Shown one piece after another: positions 1 through 9,153 of a DNA stretch of 64,000 nt. The notes beneath the pieces were generated by a model, which ran no database searches, was not told the origin of the DNA, and saw only the letters and a program-made list of their open reading frames with translations. Made by a program: the position numbers and the translations under genes. Location of the stretch: positions 274,678-338,677 of the forward strand of contig CAUJNA010003748.1 of assembly GCA_963377175.1 (NCBI GenBank), given 5' to 3'. This DNA comes from Effrenium voratum. Lineage: Eukaryota; Sar; Dinophyceae; Suessiales; Symbiodiniaceae. Within the stretch, counting starts at the first letter, position 1. Each line of letters opens with the position of its first letter.

Positions 1-897
1 GACAAAGAGATTGTCGTTCTCCATATCGAGCAGAGTGATGAGTTTCGTGGCATGCTCCCGAAATCAACCAACAAACCACTCCTCGAGTTTGACAACCGCC
101 ACGTAACGAGGGCAGACCTCCCGTTTGCTACCATTGGAGTTTTCCACATTCATCCATCAATCAGCCATGGAGCAGCACGGGAAGATCTTCAGAACGAAAT
201 CATGCCGCTCGTGACGTTGTACCGATGCGATGCGATCACCGGAGACGCCAATAAATCCGCGAATACCTAAAGCAAACTCCAGCACGTCTTCAATCCGGCC
301 AACGGTCTCGTGAACATCCTCGTGAAGGCATATCAGAGATTGTGGAATGAAACAAAGAATCTGCCACTTGTGGACAGAATGGAGTATGCGATGGAGACTT
401 CGTGCACCCTAAAACCCATTGTCCGTCATCACCTGTACATGAAGTGTGGATCAGGATATGATCGAACATTCCTAGATGTGATGATGACTTTCGCGTTTGG
501 ATGGGGCAAAACAAATATCCAGCAGGCTTTCCGGAATGAGGAGATGAACGCCATGGATGATGAACAACTGGAAGCCATGCGGAACGATCCAACAAAAGCC
601 ATATTCGATTAAAAGGTCTGATCCGCAGAGCGCTTTAAGCACGTGAACAATGACATGTTCATGAATGGCTCACAGGATTCCGACTCGCACAGTCCCCTCA
701 TGGTTTACATCCGCAGCAAATCTGCAACCAGGCAGCGCAACTTTGAGAGATCCAAGGAGTACCTCAAGAAGAAGCAATCCTGGACCCCACAGGAGGGGAT
801 ATCAGAAGCAGTGGAAGGACTATGGCGACTCGACCTGGAATGATTATGGAGACTATGGCAGTCAATCCGACAGCAGCCGTCGGTGGTACCGCTGATC
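1..897 (+). pseudogene. Decayed ORF with EEP-like (endonuclease/exonuclease/phosphatase) motif
   Basis: One plus-strand frame reads from the window edge with an in-frame TAA at 268-270, TAA at 610-612 and TGA at 619-621. A shift of frame near 795 then gives a Tyr/Ser/Gly-rich tail (YGDSTWNDYGDYGSQSD) that ends at 895. The frame contains GVFHIHPSISHG followed 28 residues later by AITGDANKSAN. That spacing resembles the H-x-H strand and the GDxN strand of the EEP nuclease fold; this is inference from motif shape only. The middle block (about 285-612) is rich in Trp, Tyr and Met and looks like real protein. The stops could lie in unrecognised introns, but most donor/acceptor pairs do not restore the frame, so a pseudogene is preferred. 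The 5' end lies outside the window. Confidence 0.4.
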
Positions 898-1250
898 ACC
901 TGATGAAGCAGCCACCTTTGGCATTGATTCGACTGGCCAGGAAGACTCACACGTTCAGCACTACGAACTTCAATCAGATTGATCCTCACCGCCAACAAGA
1001 CTATACAGTGAGAGATCAATCGTTTCACATTCGTCTCGCATGTACATAGTGTTGCGCATCACCTTTCGATACATCTAGGTATCTCACAGAATCAGTACAG
1101 ACTGTTTTCCATTTTGCAGGTGCAGACATTTCATCCGCGCAGAAAATAAGATGAATCCTGTATTTCAATACACATGGCTACGGCATAAAACAAGGCTACG
1201 GCCAAAGGCCATGAAGCCAATGATATTTCATATCTAGTGCTGGAGATCAA

Positions 1251-1362
1251 AAAGAATATGCAAGAGGCGCATGGTGCATAAAGCACGGACTCTTCTTTTT
1301 CATATGATTGGTGAGCGTGCTGTCTTGGCCTCTCTTTGCGTTGGAGGTTAGTCAAGGCCACC
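1251..1362 (-). repeat. Split direct repeat B2 (3' end of retroelement)
   Basis: Second copy of B1. In minus-strand orientation this marks the 3' end of the element. The flanks on each side of the B copies differ, so the repeat limits are fairly sharp. Confidence 0.85.
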
Positions 1363-1441
1363 CAATAACGTAAGTACACAACGGCTTAAAAGTGGTACTA
1401 CCCACACCCCGGCAGGAACCCATTTCAGGAGGGTGGGAGTG

Positions 1442-1557
1442 GCAAGAAAGGAAGGAGGCGTCTGCTGTATTTTGAGAAGCGCAATGCTGCAGCAGACACC
1501 TCTTGATTCTTAAGTGTGCATGACCCTTCCCAACCAACCTGCATATGCATAACTGCA
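1442..1557 (-). repeat. Split direct repeat A2
   Basis: Near-identical, same-orientation copy of A1 at the far end of the element. On its plus-strand right side it directly abuts repeat B1, with no spacer. On its left a 79-bp unique stretch (1363-1441) separates it from B2. Confidence 0.85.
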
Positions 1558-1663
1558 AGAATATGCAAGAGGCGCATGGTGCATAAAGCACGGACTCTTC
1601 TTTTTCATATGATTGGTGAGCGTGCTGTCTTGGCCTCTTTGAGTTGGAGGTTAGTCGAGGCCA
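1558..1663 (-). repeat. Split direct repeat B1
   Basis: This roughly 105-bp block beginning aagaatatgcaagaggcgca is repeated at 1251-1362 in the same orientation with a few substitutions. It joins A2 and lies just downstream of the RNase H end. Confidence 0.85.
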
Positions 1664-1714
1664 CAGATGTCCCGTCCCGGCTGGACAGAAACACCCAACG
1701 TAACAGCCTGAAGA

Positions 1715-3868
1715 CTACCCCAATGCAACAGGGCAAGCGCACGCGATGCCTTTCTCACAAATGGCCTGCCACGGGGCACACGAGGCTTCGACTAGCTCCC
1801 ATGACTGCGAAACTGTCCATTGATCCTGAATGCCATCCTGGCTGAGGCCATCAGAGACATTGGAGTCAGATGGCACATACTCGACGTACACTCGGCACTG
1901 CAAGGATGCCCACAGCAAATGAGCTGTGCAAGACAAAAGGGCAGTCAGAGCTGGATCCCTTCACCAAGGCGCTGCAAATGGACGTATTGTCAACAAATAA
2001 CAAAACATCTTGGCCACGCAGAGAGTCAGCGAGGATCGCAAAGGCTTGTAGCGCTGCCAAACCCTCAATCGGATATCACGGCTCAAGAAAGATGCCAGCA
2101 CACACGGCGGGACAGAGGCAGCGAGGCCATACGTAGGCTGAGTACCACGCGCACAGCTCCCAGGCCCGGGGACTCCATGTCGTGAGGCTCCCAACTTGCG
2201 TCAGTGTACAATACCCTAACAGGCGAAACCCGACGAACCAAGGGAATACTCCGAGGAAGGACATGCTCGGCAAGCACACGCAGGAAGTGCAAGGATCGCT
2301 CCAAGACGGGGTGGATGGCAACATCCGTCTCAGCGTATTGGCGCTGGATCAAGGCATGGCACCCCCCCCCGCGCACACTTGCCAAAGGCAGCGGTACTGG
2401 CCCAGCCAAAACGACCCCGAACTTGGCCGCTTGACTAGCAGTGCATTCCCCTGAAAGGAGCAAGGAGTCCACTTCTTGCTGCAAAGCCTGCCTCAACTCA
2501 GGCTTGACATCAAAGCGAATCTCACCCACCCATGGGTTGGCGCTTAATCCCTACAGCATCGTGGACTTCAATTACGGCTTCTTGCGCCGAACCTGAAGCA
2601 CTGGCCCAGTCAAGGACCCCGCTATCATCGAAGTAATGGGTCACAGCAGCCCCAAAACATCTGCGAGACACAGCCGAAGTCAAGGCAGGCACGCTGTTGA
2701 AGCACAGCGAAAAGGGGAGACTCTGTGACTGTGTCATACCATGCAATCACCAACCCTTGTGACTCGGATGGTCTGTTGGGAAGCTGTCTGTAGGCAGAGG
2801 CCATATCATCCGACCCAAAGGCAATCCCTGCCCAATCAGGAAGGACGAGGACTCAAAGTGCAACATAGCCCATAAGGCTTGCGCAAACGCCGCAACTGCA
2901 TCTGGGCTGGAGGTGAAAATAGTTTCTGCACTGTGGCACAGGGCATTGTGGCCCGAGAAACGGCCGTTGTCGATTGGGCGAATCTTCCCGGATGCCTGAA
3001 CATGAGCAAAACGCTTCATAGGTAACCACTGGTCTTTTCCGAACTTCTCATCCATCTGCGCACGTGTGCAAGGGCAAGGCCCTGAGCAATTTCACCACGC
3101 GTAAAATCAGAAATGAAAGCCGCGTGCTCATCAGGCTTAAGGGACTTAATAACCCTATCAACAACAGAGGCGGCCGGGGCACCCAGGGCAGGACCTAAGC
3201 CTACAGAACCCTCAACAGGCGCAGGCACATCCAACTTATAGAAGATGGCAGGTTCTTCAATGTGGCCCAGCAGGGTAAAACTACAAAGCGGCGGCCTAAA
3301 GTAAGGTCTGGGCAACGAAGCAGCCAAGCAAGCGCGGTCATGACCGCAGGGCGGCGATTGGAAGCCACACAAAAGACCTCTGGCAGCATAGCCTGCTTCA
3401 GGGCTTCATCCCAGGGCCGGAGCCATTTCACCAAGGATCGTAGGGCCCGACGCTGCTGCCGGCGCCACCAAGGGTCCCCACAAAGACACAATCATCATCC
3501 AGGACAGACTCGGTGTCAAATGGCAAGATCCACAAGTCATGTGAGCTTCTTTGGAAAGACCATGCGGAAGCAACGGTGCACAAGCCCATTTGGACAGGGG
3601 GCCACCTTTCTGCACGCCCATGGACAGCTCTCCTGTTTTGCACGTTGTTGTGCCCAGCATGGGCCCTGCAACAAGGCCGGGCGGCCGCGCATTTGTGTGT
3701 CAACCCAGAAAATCTGCAGTCTGCGACAGGCCATGTCAAGCAACGGGACTTCCTGTAACACAGGCGGCTGAGGTACCAAGTCCTGCAACGAAAGGACTGC
3801 AGCTCGCTACCACTGCGGACACCGGGCCAGGAATCCAGCACCCCTGATTGCCACGGAGTGCCTCGCAC
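1715..3868 (-). pseudogene. Reverse transcriptase and RNase H of the retroelement, frameshifted
   Basis: Pieces in several minus-strand frames line up into one protein. About 3868-3200 is an N-terminal region (LRSLVKWLRPWDEALKQAML). About 3055-2747 has the RT fingers motif (QASGKIRPIDNGRFSGHN). About 2746-2522 has LPFSLCFNSVPAL followed by THYFDDSGVLDW, where FDD replaces the usual YxDD core. About 2529-2083 is a connection region that ends in VLYTDASWE, the first RNase H aspartate strand. About 2060-1866 has ALQAFAILADSLRG and VLLFVDNTSICSAL, the later RNase H acidic strand. About 1936-1715 gives VYVEYVPSDSNVSDGLS, the RNase H end. At least four frame changes are needed, so the copy is dead. 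Confidence 0.8.
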
Positions 3869-4983
3869 CAGGCGTTGCTCAAGGCCAGCATGACAGAGGG
3901 GACATGGAACCCATTGCCAATGAGGCTGCGCTTTGCTTGCTCACGCTTGGGAGCCGGCTCATTCGGCAGAACACAATCCAGGGCAGATTCAGGGACGCCC
4001 ACGATGCGTGCTCGCTCACCTGAATTTGGCCGGCGCCAAGCTTCTCCCTTCCAGAGCAAGGCTGCCTCCTTGTACGTATGTGCAGGAAACTGTCTATCGT
4101 CATCAGCCCGGAATCTCTTGATTGTTGCACTATCAAGCCCCTTAAGCTGATCCTCCGGGTGGTGGAAAGCCCAAGAGAGGACAGGGAGAACGCATGACTG
4201 ATCAGCATTCCTCACAGCCTCAACGGGGGAGAAAACTGTGCTGAATCCCTCCTGCCAAGGCGGGCAGGCTTCTTAGACTGCCAACATGCTTCCCAACGGC
4301 CATGCTTGCTCACACATGTCTGCGCAGGAGGGGTGAGCTCAGGCAAGGAGTCCAAAGAAGGAAAACCCGTCAGACACCCAAAAGCAGCGAGAGTGACGAA
4401 CATAGCCAAGCGAACCGGCATGCATCACAAGAGGGGCGCCTTGCATACTGGTCGAAGCTTCGGTCACAAAGTCAACCGCAGCATACTCCACATTCTCCAA
4501 CACAGCAAGTACTGGCGTGCGCAAACGGAGCTTCCGAAGCAGGCGCCGTATATCCTGCGCCACCTGAGGCGCTGCACGGAAAAGCTGGGTGGCAGGAGCC
4601 TGTAAACCACGGCGGGCAGGATTTAACCGGCTAACCTGTTGGCATGGAGACCCACCAATCACCATGACCAAGGAGAAACGCCGAGAGGCGAGCAAGTCTT
4701 CCAGGCAGGTCACATCAAAGTCCTGCACGTCCCGGATCTGCCTGACATTGCGAAACGAGTGCGAAACCACCTGAGATGCAACTGAGTCCAGCTCAACCGT
4801 GACAGCGGCAAAAGTCATGCCGAGTGCTGGCAGAGCAAACAGGGCGCCTCCAAATCCACCGGAAAGGGAGACAAGCAAAAGCGGCGCGTACCAAGGGCAG
4901 GGCCATGGTAACTGAGGCAGCGGTGTACGCCCAACATAGATGGCCATCTGAGTCTCACTCCATGGCTTGGCACCTGCAAACAC
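3736..4983 (-). pseudogene. Cytosine-5 DNA methyltransferase domain (retroelement-borne), broken
   Basis: C5-methyltransferase motifs appear in the correct order. A motif I-like stretch, LSGGFGGALFALPALGM, is followed by an acidic VELD. Motif IV is GGSPCQQVSRLNP, with the Pro-Cys that forms the covalent intermediate. Motif VI is VLENVEYA. The late region has NSGERARIVGVPES and a motif X-like RSLIGNGFHVPSV. Catalytic Cys and ENV Glu are both present. The same frame runs through the whole region but is cut by an in-frame TGA (about 4339) and TAG (about 4278) between the catalytic half and the C-terminal half, so this copy should be inactive. It sits between the Gag-like ORF and reverse transcriptase on the same strand. 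Retrotransposon DNMTs in dinoflagellates have been shown to methylate CG sites; that activity is not expected here. Confidence 0.8.
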
Positions 4984-5349
4984 ACCTGCAAGCCTCAGAA
5001 AACACCAGCTGGCTGGAGGCCTCAGAGCTAGCTAAGACCGCAGACAAAGAGGTGCGATCTGCGCTGGACCTTTGGAGCCACCTGCTTGTGAGGCTGACAT
5101 GTGGCCACATCTCTCTGGGCTGATCGCTCGCCACGCAACACTTTCCTGGGGCCCTTCCAAAGGGGAAAGCTAGGCTTAGGCAAAACCGGATCCACTGAAG
5201 GCATTGCGTGCTGAATGCCAGAAGGATGGGCCTCAGGTGGGGCCTGGCACGGATTAGACGGCCCCACCCGGCCAAGTCCCTAACGGTGAGGGCAGCTAGC
5301 ACGCGTATGGTCACGCGCGCCACACACATTCGAATCCGGCTTCATGACG

Positions 5350-6237
5350 TCACATGCGTGGACTCTGGAATCCGGGCAACCCTTCCCCTTGGAGGCACAC
5401 CCACGGTAAATCATTCTGCTTTTTGCAAAGGTAGCGGGAAACCCAGCAACCATCACGCTGCAACTCAATGGACCGAGCACGCCTAGCTTCGTCCCTAGCA
5501 CGCAACCACTCGAGCCAAGCCTGTTGCTCAGATACACATCTCAAAGCATTGTCTGCATAGGCAATGTTGACATGCAAAGGAGAAGCGGTGCGCTTCTCGC
5601 CTGGCTTGGCTTTGCTATCGACCTGCGTGGCGCCCACGATACTAAGACCATTGGCAAGGATTCGAAGCCCCTTGTAGTAGGCAAAGACATTGTTGATGGG
5701 CATCTCTCCCAAATCCCGATCACCTGCAAGGACACCTGCCCGGTGATTGTAATGCGACGCTCCTGGCCATGGGCCCGGTTGCAAAAACCGAGGCTGCGCA
5801 CTTTGGCAATGGGGATCAAAGTTGGGGCGCATGGTCTCGCGGTACAGCCTACCCAACAGGGAATCTGATGGCTGCAGGTGCACCGACATCTCCATCGAGT
5901 ACTTCTTGCACCACTGCTGAATCAAAGAATCTTGCGTGGACGGATCCAGCGGCTCATCTAAGTCCTCTGCAGGGACTCCTTGGGACTTCTTAAGCTCTGC
6001 TTTCAGGATCTGGGCACGCGCGGCACGCAAGGCAGCACGAATGCGGGACAAGGCCAAAGCATTACCCTTGGTGGCAGCACAAGCCTCGACCAAGACTGTA
6101 CCAAATTCAGTCTCATACCCACTCACAGTCACCAAGTTGACAAAATCAGCAATGGTCTGAAGGCCCACAGTGGTGCATATCATATTCGGCAAGCTCCTGA
6201 GGCACGCGGGCGTCCTTGAAGCACTGCTTGAGAACAT
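5350..6237 (-). CDS. Gag-like ORF of the retroelement
   Basis: This uninterrupted frame of 295 codons starts MFSSSASRTPACLRSLPNMI. The first half has a helical region with QTIADFVNLVTVSGYETEFG and RIRAALRAARAQILKAELKK. The middle is Pro/Gln-rich (PRFLQPGPWP), followed by NNVFAYYKGLRILANGLSIVG and an Arg-rich helix with EWLRARDEARRARSIELQRD. The position upstream of methyltransferase and reverse transcriptase and the basic, helical make-up suit a nucleocapsid-type protein; no CCHC knuckle is evident. It resembles, from memory only, proteins common in dinoflagellate retroelements. The start codon is uncertain because upstream frames are decayed. Confidence 0.5.
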   Translation of the reverse strand: MFSSSASRTPACLRSLPNMICTTVGLQTIADFVNLVTVSGYETEFGTVLVEACAATKGNALALSRIRAALRAARAQILKAELKKSQGVPAEDLDEPLDPSTQDSLIQQWCKKYSMEMSVHLQPSDSLLGRLYRETMRPNFDPHCQSAQPRFLQPGPWPGASHYNHRAGVLAGDRDLGEMPINNVFAYYKGLRILANGLSIVGATQVDSKAKPGEKRTASPLHVNIAYADNALRCVSEQQAWLEWLRARDEARRARSIELQRDGCWVSRYLCKKQNDLPWVCLQGEGLPGFQSPRM

Positions 6238-6895
6238 CCATCCAGCTCAGCACCAGCCATGGGCGTAGTTTCTACACACTGCGTGCCGACAAAACTGCGA
6301 CAACACAGAGAACATGACATAGGCGGGGCACAATGCCCAACATGGTCAGTCTGCGCGCAAGCTTAGGCAGTACAAGCGCAACTGGACACATAGGTCAGCC
6401 GCACACTTTTTGAACTCGCACTCCAATCACAGTGAGACGGTTGTGCCCGTACAAAATTGGCCAGGTCCACGCAGGTGGCCATCAACAGGCGGGAAGGAAG
6501 GACCTAAACCCCTAGACCCCTAACAGTGGCACTCAAAGCACTCATGAGAGCCATGGCCGCCTCCAGGAACATCGAAGATCCGTCGCGCGCAGTAGTGGCC
6601 ACACGTTGTAGAGTAGGCACACGGAGCGCAATAGCGGCCCGTAGGAGTCATGCCCTTGAAGTGTCTAGGCACAGGAGACGGCGCCCCAAAGGCCAAAGGC
6701 GGGAGATCCCGTACCCGCTGCAGACACGGCTGTCAAAGTAGAGGTAGCCGCAATGGCCCTCACAACTAGAAGCACCCAGGCCACAGCCGATGCTAGGGCT
6801 CCCGAAAGGCGCGGCGCCTGGCTCACTATGGCAAAGAAGGCCACTACAGACAATGGGGGCTTTGGCGACACACAATGCGATTGATCTGCGACGTC
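6238..6895 (-). other. Unresolved interior of the retroelement
   Basis: This stretch lies between the recombinase-like and Gag-like ORFs. The minus-strand frames hold a hydrophobic Ala/Val/Gly-rich stretch at about 6665-6871 and otherwise stops. A recombinase catalytic domain would be expected here but was not found. Deletion or heavy decay is likely. Confidence 0.4.
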
Positions 6896-7632
6896 TCAGT
6901 GCTGGACTAACCCATCAAAGACTGGGAAGGGCACTCCTACGTGCTCACGCCACCACTTCAAGCTGGAAAACACTCCCTTGGCCGCAGTGGGGCCTCCACG
7001 GCTAATGTGAGAAAAGAAGCCTGACAGCTGCAAAGGTGTGGGCATCCAGTACGGCACATCGGAAGGACAATGCTGTGCATGGTAACTAGTCCACCTCTTA
7101 AAGGCACGGCGGTGTGCATGCAAAGCCTCAGTGGGCACGGGCTGCAAAGAGCGTTCAAAGGGGAGACGGCTCCGCTCAGGGCACGTGGTCAAATCAGTGC
7201 CGAAACGCACATTATGCGATCCCGTGGCACAGGCAACCTGGAAAAGAAGATCCAGCAACATCTGCCTATCATCGCCGGCCGTCTTAACAGACGCCGGGCA
7301 CTGAGATGCAAACAGGGCACGAAATGGTTTAGGCACAAGAGAGGCTGGTGGAACTGCACGTGCCTTTGGCTTAGTGGCAACAAGGCTGGGAGTACGGGGA
7401 GCAGGCGCTGCAACAAGTGGCGGCAAATGCTCCAGTCTAATACGCTCAACCACTCTTGCAGCTTTCCAAGCATCCGTCAAAGAGCTGACCAAAGATTGGT
7501 CTGCAAAAGAATCGAACATGTCACGCTCATCCTTAGGTCGGCTGCCGTCTCAATGCCCAAGGCTGTGACAGCTTCAGCAGCGCCCATCGTCAAGCGTGCC
7601 TGCACTGCAGACGGCACGGAATTGCAGGCCAT
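6896..7632 (-). pseudogene. Tyrosine recombinase-like ORF, core-binding domain only (retroelement)
   Basis: Translation starts with MACNSVPSAVQARLTMGAAE just inside repeat A1, includes a helix-hairpin-like LGIETAADLRM, then shifts frame near 7525 and continues for about 200 codons to 6896. The C-terminal half (ALHAHRRAFKRWTSYHAQH, then PTPLQLSGFFSHI and GPTAAKGVFSSLKWWREHVG) resembles the N-terminal SAM-like DNA-binding domain of tyrosine recombinases, including the Pro-rich turn and the GPTAA helix start. No R...HxxR...Y catalytic half was found between 6896 and 6240, so the enzyme looks truncated. The identification rests on pattern only. It could be another DNA-binding ORF of the element. 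Confidence 0.45.
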
Positions 7633-7636
7633 GGCA

Positions 7637-7755
7637 GCAAGAAAGAAGGAGGCGTCTGCTGTATTTTGAGAAGGCGCAATGCTGCAGCAGACACCTCTGC
7701 AGATTCTTAAGTGTGCATGACCCTTCCCAACCAACCTGCATATGCACAACTGCAG
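7637..7755 (-). repeat. Split direct repeat A1 (5' end of retroelement)
   Basis: This roughly 119-bp block matches 1442-1557 with only scattered substitutions and small indels. It shares the runs ggcgtctgctgtattttgag and agtgtgcatgacccttccca. The first in-frame ATG of the element (7632) lies just inside the inner edge. The match ends at about 7755, where the sequences diverge after aactgca. Confidence 0.85.
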
Positions 7756-8061
7756 AAATTTGTGTCTGTTTTGTGTTTGGTTTCTTACACAATTGATCTC
7801 CCGCAACCATTTGGCTCAGGCCCTTCTGTACCATAGCAATACTCATGATTGCGTGACAAAGGAACCTTTGCAGGCCGCTTGTAGGATTATACAACAATAC
7901 AATCCACCAGGGACAATCCATCCTCCAATCATCCATATTGGCATATTGGACTCTCTCCGGAATAGATGCAGGGACCAAATCAACGACCTCTACTACCACA
8001 AGGGTACCAGTTCCCTTCTGGGATAGGTGCCCCGGCAGTGGGGGTCCCCGCCACCACCACC

Positions 8062-8290
8062 TCCCCCCCCCCCCCTGCTCTTCCCCCCCCCCCCCCCGTG
8101 CTTTCGCAGGGACACCTGGAACAGGCAGTGGCAAGTGTTACGCATACTGCATTTTCTGCATAAGACACACTCGCATGTGCGCATGTCGATGTTTAATCTA
8201 TCTATCTATCTATCTATCTATCTTCCATCTATCTGACTGTCCCGTCTGTCTGTCCGTCCGTCGGTCCGTTGCCTGTCTATCTACCTATCC
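8062..8290. repeat. Poly-C tract and tetranucleotide microsatellites
   Basis: C-homopolymer runs at 8062-8098 are followed by about nine TCTA units at 8196-8232 and a degenerate GTCT/GTCC run to about 8275. Confidence 0.9.
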
Positions 8291-8702
8291 AATTCCGAGC
8301 GCTTTGACGGGAATTCAAACTTGAATCACAAGCCATCATACCCAATGTTTGCAGTTAATTCCTCAACCTAAGCCCTAAGCTGCAACGTGCATCATCCTGA
8401 GAGCCCCCACAAGCTCAAACCCGCCATAACAAATAATAAATTACAAGATCTACAAGAACAACAAACATGAGTTGATAACAATGAAAGCAATGACATGACC
8501 CACGGTCGCAGTACTTGCTTCCCGTTGGGAATTCGTGAGTTCCCCTATTTTTTGGAGAAACATGCAGAGTTCCCTGTGTGGACGTTTTGTCTGAACCTGG
8601 CAACGACAATGCTCGCGATAGTAACAGCGAGGCGGCTGCAGTCGCAACAGCGGCAGGAAACAAACGGTCTGCCGCACAAATCACTATCAAATTTACCACA
8701 GC

Positions 8703-9153
8703 CCACCAATCCACCAACCAACCAACCAACCAACCGACCCACCTACCATCACCCACAACCACCCAACCCAACCCAACCCAACCCAACCCAACCCAACCCA
8801 ACCCAACCCAACCCAACCCAACCAACCCAACCAACCCAACCCAACCCACCCAACCCAACCCAACCAACCCAACCCAACCCAACCCAACCCACCCAACCCA
8901 ACCCAACCCAACCCACCCACCCACCCACCCACCAACCCACCAACCCCACCAACCAACCAACCGACCGACCGACCGACCCACCCACCCACCCACCCACCCA
9001 CCGACCCACCAACCCACCACCAAGCAACTAACCCACCCACCCCCCACCCAACCAGCCACCCACCCACGCACCCATGCACCCACACGCACCCACGCACCCA
9101 CCAACCCACGCACCCACCAACCCACCAACCAGCCCACCCACCAACCCACCCAT
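8703..9153. repeat. CCAA / ACCCA pentanucleotide-type minisatellite
   Basis: About 450 bp of C/A-only sequence on the plus strand, with a period-5 core (accca) at about 8761-8960 grading into period-4 CCAC and CCGA units. Strand asymmetry is extreme: G is nearly absent from the plus strand. Open frames through it on both strands are artefacts. Confidence 0.95.

Larger units (their letters stand above)
1251..7757 (-). mobile_element. Degenerate tyrosine-recombinase-type retroelement carrying a C5 DNA methyltransferase
   Basis: Read on the minus strand, the element has a recombinase-like ORF, a Gag-like ORF, a cytosine-5 methyltransferase, reverse transcriptase and RNase H, in that order. It is bounded by two different short repeats in split arrangement: A1 (7755-7637), body, B1 (1663-1558), A2 (1557-1442), B2 (1362-1251). 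Split direct repeats are typical of Ngaro/DIRS-type retrotransposons, which integrate with a tyrosine recombinase rather than a DDE integrase; no DDE integrase or protease was seen. Known DIRS elements often carry an N6-adenine methylase-like domain, whereas this one is of the C5 type. All ORFs have frameshifts or in-frame stops, so the copy is probably inactive. Methyltransferase capture by dinoflagellate retrotransposons has been reported; the domain order here (recombinase first) is unusual and could be a rearrangement. Confidence 0.8.

Noticed and set aside
8755..8960. Telomere-like (ACCCA)n
   Set aside because: Dinoflagellate telomeres are of the TTTAGGG type; a period-5 C/A repeat inside the window is a minisatellite.
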